From assembly GCF_026213295.1 (NCBI RefSeq), contig NC_079428.1:7682863-7746862 (forward strand): DNA of 64,000 bases. The letters are read 5' to 3'. Position 1 is the first letter of the stretch, and the number at the start of each line of letters is the position of its first letter. Below, in pieces: positions 21,103 through 47,668 of the stretch. Both the position numbers and the translations under genes were made by a program. The notes under the pieces are model-generated. The model was not told the DNA's origin and did no database searches. It was given only the letters and a program-made list of their open reading frames with translations. This DNA comes from Gadus chalcogrammus. Its lineage: Eukaryota > Chordata > Actinopteri > Gadiformes > Gadidae.

Positions 21103-23878
21103 CTGAAAACAGGGTGGTTTGAGGTTACCGACACGTACATGGTTTTGTGTTGCCGTACGTATGTAATTATATATAGTGCAGCATGTTTTCTATTTTCAGC
21201 CATCTATTAAAGTTGTGAAATCATTCCACCAGGTTGGCACGCCCACTTGGGATGTCACTAGGGCACAGGGGAAGGCCTGTTTTCAAACGGCTTGTAATGG
21301 ACAACAACAATCACACCTGGTGGCATGATATCACCTCTTAAACACTAATGCTAATGTCACAAAAAAAACACGGCCATCCTGGACGCGATCTTTGAAATGC
21401 GTTACCATTCAGAAATTTTCTAAAAGAGGGATACAATTTTTTTTTCATGTTTACTAAAAAATCTATGTGCCTAAAAAAGAGGGACCGGGTGTTAGGGCAT
21501 TGACTTTTGCCCAAAAATCATATTCGAAGTTTGTTTGTTGATTAATATTAATATTCAAATATTTATTAATAATATTTCGACCATTAAATGCCTTCAGTAA
21601 GACATGGATTGGGCTCCGCAAGGTTTGTTTACCGGCGTTGCTATGGTTACCGGTCTTGCATGTTCCAACGGTTTATTAGGTTTCTAATAAATCGCTGTCT
21701 AATCAATACTTCATTCACTGCCTCTTCCGTTGTCATTACAATATTATGAATAGACTGCGTCGGGACTTACCCTCTTGGCCTGCCCATAACTGGTTCGAAT
21801 ATTAAGGGCTGCCTAATATTCATCCGAATTTGGATTTATTTTTTGATATTCTAATTATATTCGAATAACACAGTTCGGAGACAAAGCCCTGCCGGGTGTG
21901 GGAGACTGCAGGGTAAATCCGATGGAGGTTCTCACAGGCGGTCTCCAGCAGGGGCAGGAAGGTGACGGTGGCGGTTATCTGGCGGATCACGGAGCGGATC
22001 TCATCTTGGATGGTCTTGATGGACTTCTCCCTGGGAGCGCTGCGCACAGGACAGTGGGGGGGGGGGGGGGGGGGGGGGGAAGAGGAAGAACAGGTGAGGA
22101 CGCCGATAATGGTGGGAACAGGGGCGGTAGGACTGATCTGCATGCTGTGCCTGCTACAGTATGATACACCACCTACACCCCTCTTAAGGGCTGATTATGG
22201 TCCCACCTTCACACAACGCAACGACCACGCAGACACTTTGACGCAGTCGTAAACCTTTATGGTTCTGCGTCGGGTTTAAGTAAGCGGACCAATCCTGGCT
22301 GCTGCGGCGCCACGACGGAGGGTTGCTGGCGTTGGACGCAAGGAGGGTCCACAAGGACCTAAGGCAGGGGTTCTCAAAGTTTTGACAGCTTAGGGCCAAT
22401 TTAGGAACCCAGAATTGGACTGAGGGCCGCCAAAGGAAAAAAAATTAGGCAGGAAACGCCGTCAGCATCCCAGTGGTGAAAAAAAACATTGCACCTCGGA
22501 CCTCTGGGAGTGAGGTCAAGTGAGGTCTAAATCACGAAACTGAGGTTCACCCTTTCAAAGTAATGTGCAGGCGGATTAAAACTACCAAATGTAACAGGAT
22601 TTAACTGAAAGCTAGAGAGTCTACTTTTCTCTTTCAAATAAATAAAAATCCAATTTTTTTTTGACTTACATCTGTATATCATTGCGGGACGCCAGGAATG
22701 TTTCGGCGGGCCGCACTTTGTGAAAAAAAATGACCTAAGGAGTCCGTAACCCCCTAGTGTTGCGTGAACATGGGACCATAATCAGCCCTTTATGCACTTA
22801 TTGTATGTACAACATCCTTAAAGATAGTACTTAGCATCGTGTAGCATCTTATCCTAGCGATCTTTGTTTTGTACAGGGAATGGGTTAACCTAGTGATTGT
22901 TATTGCTTGCCACTTCTGGTTCTATTAACATCCTTATTGTACCGACACCGATATACACTCTTTCTTCTGACAAACGTACTTATTGTAAGTTGGATTGGAT
23001 AAAAGCATCTGCTTAATGCCCTAAATGTAATCTTTGAAATAAGCAGGTCAAAAGGTGAAAACTATTTGTTTTACTGATGAAGAAGATAGATTCCACTTAC
23101 AATTATAAGCTTTTTTTTTTTTTTTTTCTTACATGTCTTCCAATATTGGTAATGAAGTTCCCCTAAGTACCTTTCCGAATGTTTGAGTGTCATTTCAAAT
23201 AACAAATGGGCATTGGGCGCCCCGCTACACAGTGTGATCACAGTCCGTCTACCACATCCATCTTACCTGATCTCCTTGGCCGACTTGTCGCACTCGATGT
23301 CGAACTGCCACCTCTCCAGCACCTCGTTGGTCTCTAGGCACGTGATGACGAGCACCAGCTTCTGCACCGTGCAGTCAAACAGCCACTCTGAACACACACA
23401 ACAGAGGCCACACTTCCGAATCAATTTTATTGTATTGTACAAGTACACAAGAGAACAATTCTTAGGCTTGGTTCCTTAACAGCCACATAGCAGCAGCATC
23501 ACAAGATAAAGTCAAATAAGATGGGGGGAAATAAAAATAAGTAGCAGCATAGATCACAATAATAATAAAACAAACTAAGGGGGTGGTAATAATAAGTAAT
23601 GCGGTGTAGTAAAGTGTAAAGTGCAGAGTAAAAAAAAAATGATATATTTTTACAACAACACAACGTTAATCATGGAGCCTTTTGGGATTAAACCCGACCA
23701 GGACCACCTTGGATGTATCAGAGTATGGTACCTTTGAGTTGAGCCACGACCTTGGTGAGGTAGTCCTTGAGCTTGCCGTCGGTGGTGAGCTGCAGGCTCA
23801 TGTCGTACTGGGTGACCCGTGTGAAGCTCTCCGGGGGGTAGATGCCCCTCTGGTACAGGATGCTGTTGATGCCGAAGG
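20930..23878 (-). CDS. mad2l1: Spindle assembly checkpoint protein MAD2 (MAD2L1), exons 2-5; exon 1 not found
   Basis: Four minus-strand exons, 23878-23732, 23387-23267, 22039-21936 and 21102-20930, join in frame with GT-AG introns and compatible split codons to give 181 residues. With the 24 residues expected from exon 1 the total is 205, the human length. MAD2 is a HORMA-domain protein that binds MAD1 at unattached kinetochores and sequesters CDC20 to hold the anaphase-promoting complex. Seen directly: the core (FGINSILYQRGIYPPESF), the long alpha-C region (APREKS, IQDEIRSVIRQITATVTFLP), and the mobile safety-belt C-terminus (EKWEESGPQ, VRLRSFTTSIHKVNSMVAYK). The tail RTDSA differs from human IPVND. 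Exon 1 is not visible; a 100 bp assembly gap starts 22 bases upstream of exon 2. Transposon insertions fill the intron between exons 3 and 4. Confidence 0.95.
21936..22039 (-). CDS. mad2l1: mad2l1 coding exon 4
   Basis: 104 bp encoding APREKSIKTIQDEIRS to PLLETA with split Ser and Cys codons at the ends. The acceptor GCGCAG is preceded by a long C run on the minus strand. Donor GTGAGA. Confidence 0.95.
22187..22789. mobile_element. Harbinger-like MITE, interrupted by a hAT-like insertion
   Basis: Terminal inverted repeats start AGGGCTGATTATGGTCCCA on the left and mirror on the right (GGGACCATAATCAGCCCT). They are flanked by TTA on both sides (22184-22186 and 22790-22792), the target duplication typical of PIF/Harbinger transposons. 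No transposase is present. It sits in the mad2l1 intron between exons 3 and 4. Confidence 0.85.
22365..22732. mobile_element. Non-autonomous hAT-like element nested in the MITE
   Basis: It begins CAGGGGTTCTCAAAG and ends with a degenerate inverted copy (CACTTTGTGAAAAA). It is bounded by identical 8 bp duplications ACCTAAGG at 22357-22364 and 22733-22740, the duplication size of hAT transposons. It inserted after the surrounding MITE. Confidence 0.85.
22793..23035 (-). repeat. Dispersed fish repeat, copy B
   Basis: The reverse complement begins TTTAGGGCATTAAGCAGATG and continues with the same ordered blocks as copy A at 8255. It abuts the Harbinger-like MITE. Confidence 0.75.
23267..23387 (-). 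CDS. mad2l1: mad2l1 coding exon 3
   Basis: 121 bp encoding WLFDCTVQKLVLVIT to ECDKSAKEI with split codons at both ends. Acceptor TTCAG, donor GTAAGA. Contains the conserved VLERWQFDIECD block. Confidence 0.95.
23417..23660 (+). repeat. Dispersed repeat, longer copy of 10530-10650
   Basis: Shares CTTAGGCTTGGTTCCT and AACAGCCACATAGCAGCA with 10530-10650 and continues into an A/T-rich tail. It lies in the mad2l1 intron between exons 2 and 3. Confidence 0.7.
23732..23878 (-). CDS. mad2l1: mad2l1 coding exon 2
   Basis: 147 bp. Starts with two bases of a split Ser codon, then 48 codons from FGINSILYQR to VVAQLK, then one base of a Glu codon. Acceptor CCGCAG, donor GTACCA. Confidence 0.95.
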
Positions 23879-23900
23879 CTGCGGAGGTGAACCATTATCA

Positions 23901-24000
23901 NNNNNNNNNNNNNNNNNNNNNNNNNNNNNNNNNNNNNNNNNNNNNNNNNNNNNNNNNNNNNNNNNNNNNNNNNNNNNNNNNNNNNNNNNNNNNNNNNNNN
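23901..24000. other. Assembly gap (100 N)
   Basis: Exactly 100 unknown bases, probably a placeholder of unknown true length. It lies just upstream of mad2l1 exon 2 and may hide exon 1. Confidence 1.
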
Positions 24001-24437
24001 ATATGGTGAGGGGGGATGAAGGTATTATGGACTTATGGACGGTGGTAACTAAACTCCCAGGCTTCCCAAGAGGCTGACCCAGGATCAGAGGCCTAGTCCT
24101 GGACACCATGATGACCATGATCCCTCAAGGTTAACACTCACCCAGGCCCAGGTCACTCGACATTGGAAAACAACCGGGAGAATAGATGAGAGAGAGAAAG
24201 AGAGATTTTTTTGTGTTATATTTCTGCATTCTATTTTCGTACATTTTTTATCTTAGTTCTCAGTGTATATCCATTTTTATATTGTTATAACATTGTATTT
24301 TATTCCTCATTATTGAAACGTGATAACTGTATCTTCTTACAAGCAAATCGAGGGATAAATACAGGGTAGTGCAACGTGTTTATGTTCTGCGCTCTACACC
24401 TTACTTTCACAGCTAGAGGGTTGGGAGGTGAACAGTA

Positions 24438-24553
<116 letters not shown>

Positions 24554-24679
24554 CACACTTAAAGGCCTACGTGCAGGTTACCCGTAAGTTTTGATTAATG
24601 CGTACATAAAACACTCAAAATATGTGTATCATTTATGAAATGTCTCCAAAATAAAGTAAAAAGTCCAGTTTTTAGGTAG

Positions 24680-24903
24680 CCTCAGCCTAGTACTAGAACT
24701 ATGGCATCTAAGAGGTGGCAAGAACCACAAATAACATGTATGATGGCCCACAGCAGTATAATTTCGAACCTGTCAGACGTGAGAGGGCGAATGAGGAATT
24801 GCCGAGAACTGATGGCGGTCAAAGCCAATTAAATGCATGGTCAGAGGAGAATGAGTGGAGAGTTGCTATCCTTAAGGAACGCGGCAACGAGCTCTGGAGC
24901 TAG
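24680..24903 (+). pseudogene. Short open frame, possible relic of a P2X7-intracellular-domain-like gene
   Basis: A 62-codon frame from ATG 24715 contains GPQQYNFEP. It recalls the (G)P-x-x-Y-x-FEP motif that opens P2X7-type cysteine-rich domains, which are widely duplicated in fish. The cysteine part does not follow. The resemblance is short and may be chance. Confidence 0.22.
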
Positions 24904-25690
24904 TCAATGAACAGCAGTGCATACAATAACGACACTTTTATTTATTTTTACTGTCAGTGAATAGCACCGAGTGAAAGTCAACGTTTTCTTTATATCTAGT
25001 GACAGCGATTATGTCGTTCAGATAAGTACCGGTAAACTTAGTCAGAAGATCTAGAAATAGAAGGCATAATGCTAGCTATGGGTTAACTTAGCCTATCGGA
25101 CACGCAATCAGTGCACTTGCAAATGGGTGCCTGCAAGTATAACCGATCGTGGTGTGACATTATTTAACCATCATTCTACCAGCCAGATGTACATTGAACA
25201 CACAAAGCACATCGTCCAACCCAGCGGATGCTGACAGACAGCCCACAACAAGCCAAACGTCACCACGGCGGGTGTGCCCTCTCTCAGTCTCGCACACCCG
25301 TACACAGTCACCCCAACTTATCCAACTCCAAGGCTAGGCTGCCTCACTAGACCACAACTAACCACAAGGCCTTCATAACCATGCAGTATGCCGAAGCCGA
25401 AAAGGACACACGCACAGTTGCACACACTCATCTTATGCAAAACAATCCGTTTTATCATCAACATTGAGTCACTGCAAAGATTTAAAGACTCTTACCATAA
25501 GTTAGAATGGACCCAAAGTATGTGATTGATACAGTCTGGTTTAGCTTTCGCTTGCTATCCGTCTTTTGTATGACTTCTCAACATTACGTCTTTATTTATT
25601 AGCAGACAATTGCGATTAAAACAATATCGAGTTTGAGATGCAATCATGGGATATTGCCCAGTATCCCGAGATAGCGAACCAATCAAATTG

Positions 25691-25864
25691 CGCCATCTTA
25701 GGAGGTTCACGTGTAGCATATACTAACTATAGATAATATCTATGTATTTATCTATGTATCTGTATAATCTGCTGAACACTCTCCTACTAGTCTCTACTCT
25801 CAAGGGTCTCAATGCGGCTTTGGTCCGTGTTTCCCCAACGTGACGTCATGCAATGCATTCTGGG
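25691..25864 (-). promoter_or_regulatory. Promoter-like cluster: ZNF143-like, CRE and YY1-like sites
   Basis: On the minus strand a ZNF143/THAP11-like site (CCCAGAATGCATTGCA, 25864-25849) directly adjoins a perfect palindromic CRE (TGACGTCA, 25848-25841). About 140 bases further along are a YY1-like AAGATGGCG (25699-25691) and an ATTGG (inverse CCAAT) box. Such groups mark vertebrate cell-cycle promoters. The position about 1.8 kb upstream of mad2l1 exon 2 makes it the best candidate for the mad2l1 promoter (inference; exon 1 not seen). Confidence 0.5.
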
Positions 25865-26843
25865 GGAAATGAGAATCGATACCAAACCGCTAAAATAGGA
25901 CCTACTTTTTCGTATTACATTCCGTTTTGTGATTCCTAACAACATTAAACACAATCAATAACAGTTTAAATCTTTAAGGGCATGGTGATTGCCATCGTTC
26001 CATCAGTGCGACCTCTGACCCTGACAAGCTCCAAAAGCACAACGAAGAGGATGTATGTAGAAAATAACGCGCACCACGCGCACCACACCACCGCACGCAA
26101 TTTACGAGATGTGAACAGCAGGGTTTAGATGTGCTCGCCGCTAGACCAACGAGACCGGTTCAAATAACAAAACAAAAACAGGAAACAAAAGACAAGACAA
26201 CGTCAACGATCGCCTTCAGAAGGAAGAAGGTGTGGGCCTTGAGTGGTTCTGTGGTGCAGTAATGGGGCATTCTGCGTGTAGAGAACCGGTTAATGAGCTC
26301 CGGGCCCTGGCTCGACCGCTTGCCAGGGACTCATGTGCCCTGGACCCTTGTGACGGCGCCACACCCAGCAAACAAGAACCCTTTCCTTTGTATGTGTTTT
26401 GATGTGAGGGGAAAGTGTAAGTGTGGAAAGAGGTCCGGTTGGCATCGTTGCATGACTCCTTGCGTTCACTTGTGGAAGAGGAACAGATATCAATTTATGA
26501 TCTTGGTTTTTGACAAATAAATGGCAATGTTGTTGTTCTTCCCCTGTAAATGTCAAACTGTCTTTATTCTCTTCTCTCACTTTAGGCTCAAGCCTCATCT
26601 GAAACTGTGCTTTGGTCTGGCTTGTCTTGTCGACTTTCCAAATTCACGTTCATTGTTTTACGATATAAAGTCATTGTTCCTCTCTAGCCAATGTCCGTTC
26701 TTCTCTGCGTAAAACTTTGTAGCTTCATCTGACTCTAACAATCATTGTTCCACTTTGTCATTCTCCTCTCGGCGCTCAGGGGGAATCCCAGGACCCCAAG
26801 AGTCACCTGGAGACGGACCAGATGTTGCAGCACAACGAGACAG

Positions 26844-26845
<2 letters not shown>

Positions 26846-26900
<55 letters not shown>
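26846..26900. repeat. (GA)n microsatellite
   Basis: Pure GA run of about 27 units. Confidence 0.97.
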
Positions 26901-26903
<3 letters not shown>

Positions 26904-27156
26904 CCAAGGCTCTCCTCCTCCCTCCTTTGCTCTGTAAGTTACTTCATGTTTGTTAGTTCTCTAGTACCAGGAGGGTTGAAGAGAAAGAAAGGGAGGAGAC
27001 GAGAGGGGAGGGGAGGGGGAGAGAGAACAGAGGGAGGGAGGAACTTGAGAGTGAATGTGTGTGTGTATTCTTTTTTCTCCGTTCTCTTTTAAAGATCGGA
27101 CGAGGGGTGGGCCCATACATATCTTCACCTTGGGCCCCCAATTTGCTAAAACCGCC

Positions 27157-27280
<124 letters not shown>

Positions 27281-30200
27281 GGTGGGCAGGGGGGGGGGGG
27301 GGGGTTAGATGTCAACATGAGGCTGCAGTGTCACTAAAGCCTTGTCCCTGAACACTTTGCCAGGTATCTCCCTGAGCAAATCCAGCCTCCCTTAACGGTG
27401 GACATAAAGAACTCAGCCAAGAACCCCCCCCCCCGTTGAAACTGTTGAGGTACCTGATCATTTGAAGTCCAGCTTGACTTTCAACCTTTTGGTTGAGGTC
27501 CAATGGAGAGCATTTCCAGGTCTGAACCTGGAAAAACAGGTTTACGAGGACTGTAAAAAAATATTTACAAAAAACACATCTCTCGGAGGGATGGCTTGGT
27601 GGATGTGTACGTCCGACCTGACTGGTGACCCGTCGTGAGGTCCAACAGGGGACATTTTAGGACCGTTTCCAGTCCCTAACCCCCCATAGTTTGCCCGTGG
27701 TGTGTCTTGCTTAGGGATGGTGCAGTAACTCAACGCGCCCTGAGAGAAAACAGCCTTGTTGATACAGTTATCTGAGCCAACTGGATAACACATTAGCGTT
27801 AGCCCGCCGCTCGTGTAACTCTGCCTCCCGAATGGTAGCGAGGGACCTACCGCGCACGTGTCTAGCAGGGTAAAAACACACAGGGGAAACAACGCAAGCT
27901 AGCGCTGATAGCTATTAGGTTGCCCACCCGGGGAAGTGATTTACCCCGCCCGTCAACGTGCAAACAGGTTCATTAGCTGGTCACCTTGGCTCTAAATATG
28001 TTGGCTCAGTGCTGCTGCCAGTGCCAGGAAATTGATCCAGGGCAAGGGGGGTTTCAGTTGCCGGCATATGTTTAGCTATGACATAATGTAGCCGTGAAAT
28101 TCTGGATGCTAACATTAGCCCACCTGCGTTTTCCCTTCAGCACAAGAGTTCCATTCTCTGTCTGCATACGCTTGGACCTGTTATAGGGTCAAAGGTTAGA
28201 TTTGGGGGGCTTGCAGGGTCCCTGAATCAGACCATTGTTGACTTGTCCCGCAATTTAGGCAAGTGAAACGTAAAACTCTCCATCTTCTTAATCTTTGTTC
28301 CTGCATAAATCTTGCCTTTTATTGTCTTTTTGTTGCACACTTTGTTTCCACACCAGCCTTCTCCAGATTCGGCATCGTCCAGGTGCCAACAACGTGCTCC
28401 CATAACATTTTATGTCTGGATGGGCCTCCGCCATGTCCTCTTAAAACGGTTGATCAACCCGCAGAATTAGTTTCATTGGGCGTTCTTTTCTGTTGTTGTT
28501 TGTTGTGTGGAATGTTGTCCCGGCGTCAGGAACTATAACTGCCGTGCCTCCAGGTTCCCCGTGCCTGTGCTCCCTCATCACTCACAGCAGCACTGGAGGG
28601 GGGCTGGCCCGTTCATCTGGAAGAGGGGTCGGAGGGTCCTTTGTCTGCCCCCCCCCCGATCTGTCCATGTCTCGGCACTACTCAAAGTGTCAGACCACCT
28701 TCTCCACTATCTCCCCCGAGATTATCTCAGCGCCAAAGCACCCATTGCAGGAATTCCTGTTTTGTGAGGTGAAGGGAGTCTGAACGGATCTCTATTGTCA
28801 CCGAACCACATGTTCTCCTTCTTCTTCTTTTGTTCTTGAATGTCTTCTATGATAGGATGGCTATCCGTTGATCTGTTTTTTTCATGCCAAGACCACCGCT
28901 AGAGGGTCTCTCTTCGCCTGTCTGCGAGTTCATGTGTACAATGTTTTCCTCCTCTTTTACGTACATCCGTCAGTTAAGCCAGCAGAAAAAAAGTGAGGAT
29001 GTTTGTTCCTGCTCAGCCTTGCCACTCAACCAGGAGCCCAGCCAAGCAAGAGACAATGATGCTATCAGTTGAAGAGAAAAAGAAAAGTCGCACTTGAGTT
29101 AACCCTGAAAGTGAACAAAGAGCGCCAGTGCTCCCTGTCTGGCCAAGATGTCTGTGCCGGGACTTGTCTGACATGCCTGATGTGAGCCAAGCGATGCAGA
29201 CATTGAAATTTGAAAGCATTGTGGTATCCCTTACGACAGCTATTAAAAAGTAAGCACATTTTTTGTTTTTTTTGTCCATCTATTGTGGTTCAAAATAAAG
29301 TATTTTGTGATTCAATTTCAATTCTGGCATCAAATTGTGAAAACGTGCCATGGATACATTCCAGACGCAGTAATGAAATAAAATGAAACAGAAAGTTCAT
29401 TATTCCAACCTATGGCGCCTTACATATTGGCTTTCAAAAGCCTGCAATTTGATCCTTTATTTCCAAGAGTTGTTTCTTTTTTCTGTTGGGCTTCAAAACA
29501 GCTTGTATTTTCCCCTGTTCCCAATAAAACAAAAACAGAACCTGGAGCGGCCTGCTAATTTGTGTTGTACCTAACTTGCATCTAGCTGTTGTTGCTAATC
29601 ATTGCGTGGTGGGGCTGGGTCCAAGACCCTTTCCATAATCATTTTGGACCCGCCAGACATTTTATTTGGCAGTTGGTTCTTGAGGGTCAGAGGAGCAAAA
29701 CGTTGTCTAGGGGTTTATAAAGGAGGGATGGGCTGAGTAAGAAGATATGCATGAAGCTAGCAAGTTGCTTCCAGATGTCAGAGACGCTGGCTCTTCATTT
29801 AAATAGGGAAGAGGCCAATTAAAAAGGAAAACAACAGAAGACATCTAACATCCATCACGTCCAAAAGTACTACTTTTTAATTGGAGGACAGCGTTTCATA
29901 AGACATTTTACTCATGTGAACATTACTAGAATATCCATATCCCAGCCCAAAAACATATTCGTACACATTTGCTGTGAATATTTTTTTTACATGTTTATCT
30001 TCAACTCGCTTGTCCGAAATTGTCGTCTGTTTTTATGAGGCGCTTCATAACAATAACCCCTGTCGCATTACTGGACAATAACGTTTTCTGAATATAATTC
30101 TGAATAGCACAACGTAACCGTGTCAGCCAAAAGCTTTCTGTTACTGCTAAACAGTGCCCTTATAACATCGACCACATTCCCCTTCCCTATCAGATGATCA

Positions 30201-30834
30201 GCTATGATCACGCTAGGAGTTTCAAAAGAAGAGGGCTACCAGCTTGCTCCCTAGAGTTAACGGCTAATCCCAACTGTGGAATGTTTAACACAATACCAGA
30301 CCCTTCGGCAGAGGATCGCGTGGGTTGATTGAGACCGAAGCACCTGTAATCTTCCCATCAACAACCCCTAGCAGAGCGGCCCTTATCTGCTCCTGGGGGC
30401 CATTCTTTTTGGTAGAAGAAACTGTCAGTCAAAACAGCAAACGTTTTTGGAAACAGTCTGTCGTAATACATCGACAAAGAGTGCAGGTTTTTGTGCTTTT
30501 GCAAACCTCTGAAAGCAAGGGGGATACATTGCGTCATCAGTGTCTAGAGAAGTACAATTGAGACGTCTCAAGAGAATCCTAAATGCCAAATCTTCCCAAA
30601 AATAAAACCATTTAAGGAAGTATTTTTTAGTGTAGGAAGGGCTATTTTCTGGCTCATCCTGAAAAATTCTAACAGTTCTAGATCAGAATTCCGATTTCAG
30701 TGTAGTAAAAGACTCTTTCGGATGTGGCCAGGGAATACAGGGACACATTTCAGGACGGCCACACAGGCACAGATTTTGTTTACAAGGAGCCAACTGCCTT
30801 AGAGTGGGAGAGGGAGGTAGACATGCAGAGGAAA

Positions 30835-30936
<102 letters not shown>

Positions 30937-31396
30937 AACTGAGGGAATAGAAGGGACACAAAGGAAGGGAGAGATGGAGAGAGAAGGAAAGATGAGAAGA
31001 GACAATTAGACAAACAACAGAAAGAAATTGAGAGAAATAGGGAATATAGAATGAGGGAGTTGGGGAGAAAAAAGAAGTGATGATAGAGATAAAGAAGAAA
31101 GAGCTGGAGAGAAATAACAATGGAAAGGGATAAAGAGAGAAAGCCATTTCACTGAACGGAGCGCCATAAAGGTGGGGAAACCTTTCAGCCAAGCATTGCC
31201 ACACAGCGTTTGGTTAAGTGTGTGTTTGTGTGGGTGCTGACTGCTGCCCGGGCAGGCAACCAGCCTCCCACCCCTACCCGGTAATCACCCAATATACAAA
31301 AGAGTTCTGGGGGGAAAAGAATTGTCAGCTTTCGCACCCATTCGGTCCAATGGCCTGTGGTTTGTTGTTGCACACACACACACTCAAACACGCAGG

Positions 31397-34013
<2,617 letters not shown>

Positions 34014-34081
<68 letters not shown>
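34014..34081. repeat. (TA)n microsatellite
   Basis: Pure TA run, about 34 units. Confidence 0.97.
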
Positions 34082-34083
<2 letters not shown>

Positions 34084-34135
34084 AATATACTAATGCATGA
34101 AATATACTGTACAGAACTAGTGCTGTTGTGTCTGT

Positions 34136-34139
<4 letters not shown>

Positions 34140-34221
<82 letters not shown>
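34140..34221. repeat. (GA)n microsatellite
   Basis: Pure GA run of about 41 units, 60 bases after the TA tract and about 660 bases upstream of the arsj start. Confidence 0.97.
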
Positions 34222-34223
<2 letters not shown>

Positions 34224-34879
34224 CACACATACATAGACCTGCCTCCGCGGTTGGTATTAAACCATCTGTGAGGACTGGCTGTTCTTTCAGTCCTGAGTCG
34301 ACTGCCTCGGAGGAACAGTGCTGTGTACAGGGATGGATCCTCCTGCCGCTGCACAGTGGAGACCCGTCTTCAGTCGTGTATGAAGTGTAATATGCAGGTA
34401 CGCATTGAGATCTCAAACGATTTGTATTCATGAGCTTTATTTCGACAAACGTCCATTCCATGAAAGCTGCACAACAAGTGAAGAAGTAAACGGAGTGAAG
34501 CCTCAGGGAACTTCCGTCTACGTCGGTTTGATTTGGAAATGTCTTATATATTCGGATAATACTTCAAGATCTTCAAATCCATAGAGGTGACGCATAACTA
34601 CTTGAACTTTTTATTTCGTGTTCATGTGAAACTTCCACGTGGACCTGTCGACCCTGTTTCGCCTCTGCACGACCGCGTAATCGCATAACGCTGTCAGTGG
34701 AGAATGAATGAAGAGTGAACCGATTATTTTCCAAACGCTACGGTGACCGAAGAAAGATGAACAGCCCGATCAACGTCATCGTGCGCTTTGGCGACGTTGC
34801 GGCGTGCGCAACGGTTCAAGGCACCATCACTGTATCTGCTCGCGAGGTGGCAACGTCACGGACCTTATGATTTTTTCTC

Positions 34880-45713
<10,834 letters not shown>

Positions 45714-46137
45714 TCTCGTCCACCTCCTCCCTTTCCTCTCCAGTAACTGTGAATGACTTTTCCTTTGGCGTGCTCAGGGATCGACACACATCCTGTATTG
45801 TGGGATAATCGTCAAGTCGTTTTTTGGGGGGGTTGTTTGTTTTTGTTGCTGGTTTTCAATGGTTATTTGTACACACCGTAGGACTCGTTTTCAATGGACC
45901 GTTATTGAATGGCTTAAATTAAAACATAGGAGGGGTCCCACTTGTTCCAACACTACTGTACTGCCAAAACACAACCAAGACCTCAAACTTTCAAGGTTAG
46001 GGCTCCTGAGATTTTTATTTTCCTCACAAAGAGTGTTTATTTTCCTAGGTTTGGTTGCATGCTTGAACTTGTCAGAACTTTCTGATTGCTTAGTGGATTA
46101 TACGCCAGAGTATAGAGAACCATTTTAAACTTTATAA

Positions 46138-46143
46138 AATAAA
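46138..46143 (+). other. Candidate poly(A) signal of arsj
   Basis: AATAAA 425 bases downstream of the arsj stop codon, in AT-rich sequence. Confidence 0.45.
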
Positions 46144-47165
46144 TTAAAGAAAACATAGTTTTATCGTGAAGTAATTGTGGATAATGGGCTTGTTGAAATG
46201 GATATCTTTATCTGATGGGATAGTTTATGTGATTTTTCTTCAAGGGTTTGCAAGCATGTTCTGCCTGCATACTAGTAACCCCGATACTTGTGAAACTATA
46301 GTGAAACAAGGAGGATGTTTCTGGTCCGGCACCAGGCCAATATGAACGTAAGACAATCTGACTGAATTAAAAAGACCCAGAAACAAACTTGCCCTGTGAC
46401 TTGCCTTTATTCCAAATGAGCCGCAACTGGTTTCCTGTGGTCCTCACATGTCTTCCTGTCTTCCTCCAAAGAGCTATTCTTCCTTGTTTCGCTTTTTTTT
46501 GACACAGTACTGCCAAGAAGATCTGTTTGTGGAAAATACTAGAAAGTTGGATCAGGCCAGTAATAGAGAACTTGCTTTCTTACTTTGTTGCCAGTCCTAA
46601 AAAAAGTCTAGGTTCTTTAGTCACGGTCTAACTACGAGTGTGATCAAGGAATAAATTAGTTGGTAGAAATTTTCATCAGTACAACCATATTTTCCATGCT
46701 AATGTGTTGCCTGGAAACAACATAAACAGACGTTGACTTCCCAAAACACGAAACATGAATGCCTGACTTCAGCTTAGTTCAGTTATTCTACAAATTAGAT
46801 GTTCTTGCCTAATTGTCTCTTAAAATGTCCCTTTTTCAGTCATAAAATTGAACCGAGCATGAGACAGAGCAGAGACATTTTTTGAACAGCAAACCACAGT
46901 AGATGCTATGTGATTTTATTTAATTCTGTATGAATTTAGCTTCAAACTACCCCTTTAGCCTTCGGTCTATAGCCTTCAGCCTGAGTACGGCGCCAATCCC
47001 TTTTAGACAGCGCGACTAGCACGCCCAGCAACCAAACCCCATTTCTCTCTCTGTCTCAGTTCCCCTTTCTACCTCTCTCTCTCTCCTTCTTCCTCTCTGT
47101 GCTCCTCTTTTCTTTCTCTCAACCTCTCAGGCTTCCTCTCCATCTCTCCTCCTTTCTCCTCTTAT

Positions 47166-47275
<110 letters not shown>

Positions 47276-47575
47276 CCCCCCACTGGTGCCAATGCCAAGT
47301 CATGACCTCAACGCTCTCGACACCCACCCCCCACCCTCAACCCCTCAGCCCACCTCCCCAACAACACACACACACACCCCCCCCAACCCTCCCTCACTGC
47401 GGTGCGGATTAACCAGGCCTCAAACTGCGTTCTTGGAGAGACCGTAGATGGCTCTGTCTGCCCCCAGCTGGCAGCTGGACACACTGAGCAGGTGAGAGCC
47501 CAACCCCGTCCACCTCTCCAGCACACACACACACACACACACAAACATATGCGCAACCACACATACCCTCATACG

Positions 47576-47579
<4 letters not shown>

Positions 47580-47664
<85 letters not shown>
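47580..47664. repeat. (AC)n microsatellite
   Basis: About 42 AC units, with a shorter degenerate CA run just upstream. Confidence 0.97.

Positions 47665-47668
<4 letters not shown>

Noticed and set aside
26240..26340. tRNA-like unit (GTGGTGCAGTAATGGGGCA and GGCTCGACCG)
   Set aside because: Boxes are weak and no repeat partner in the window matches it well.
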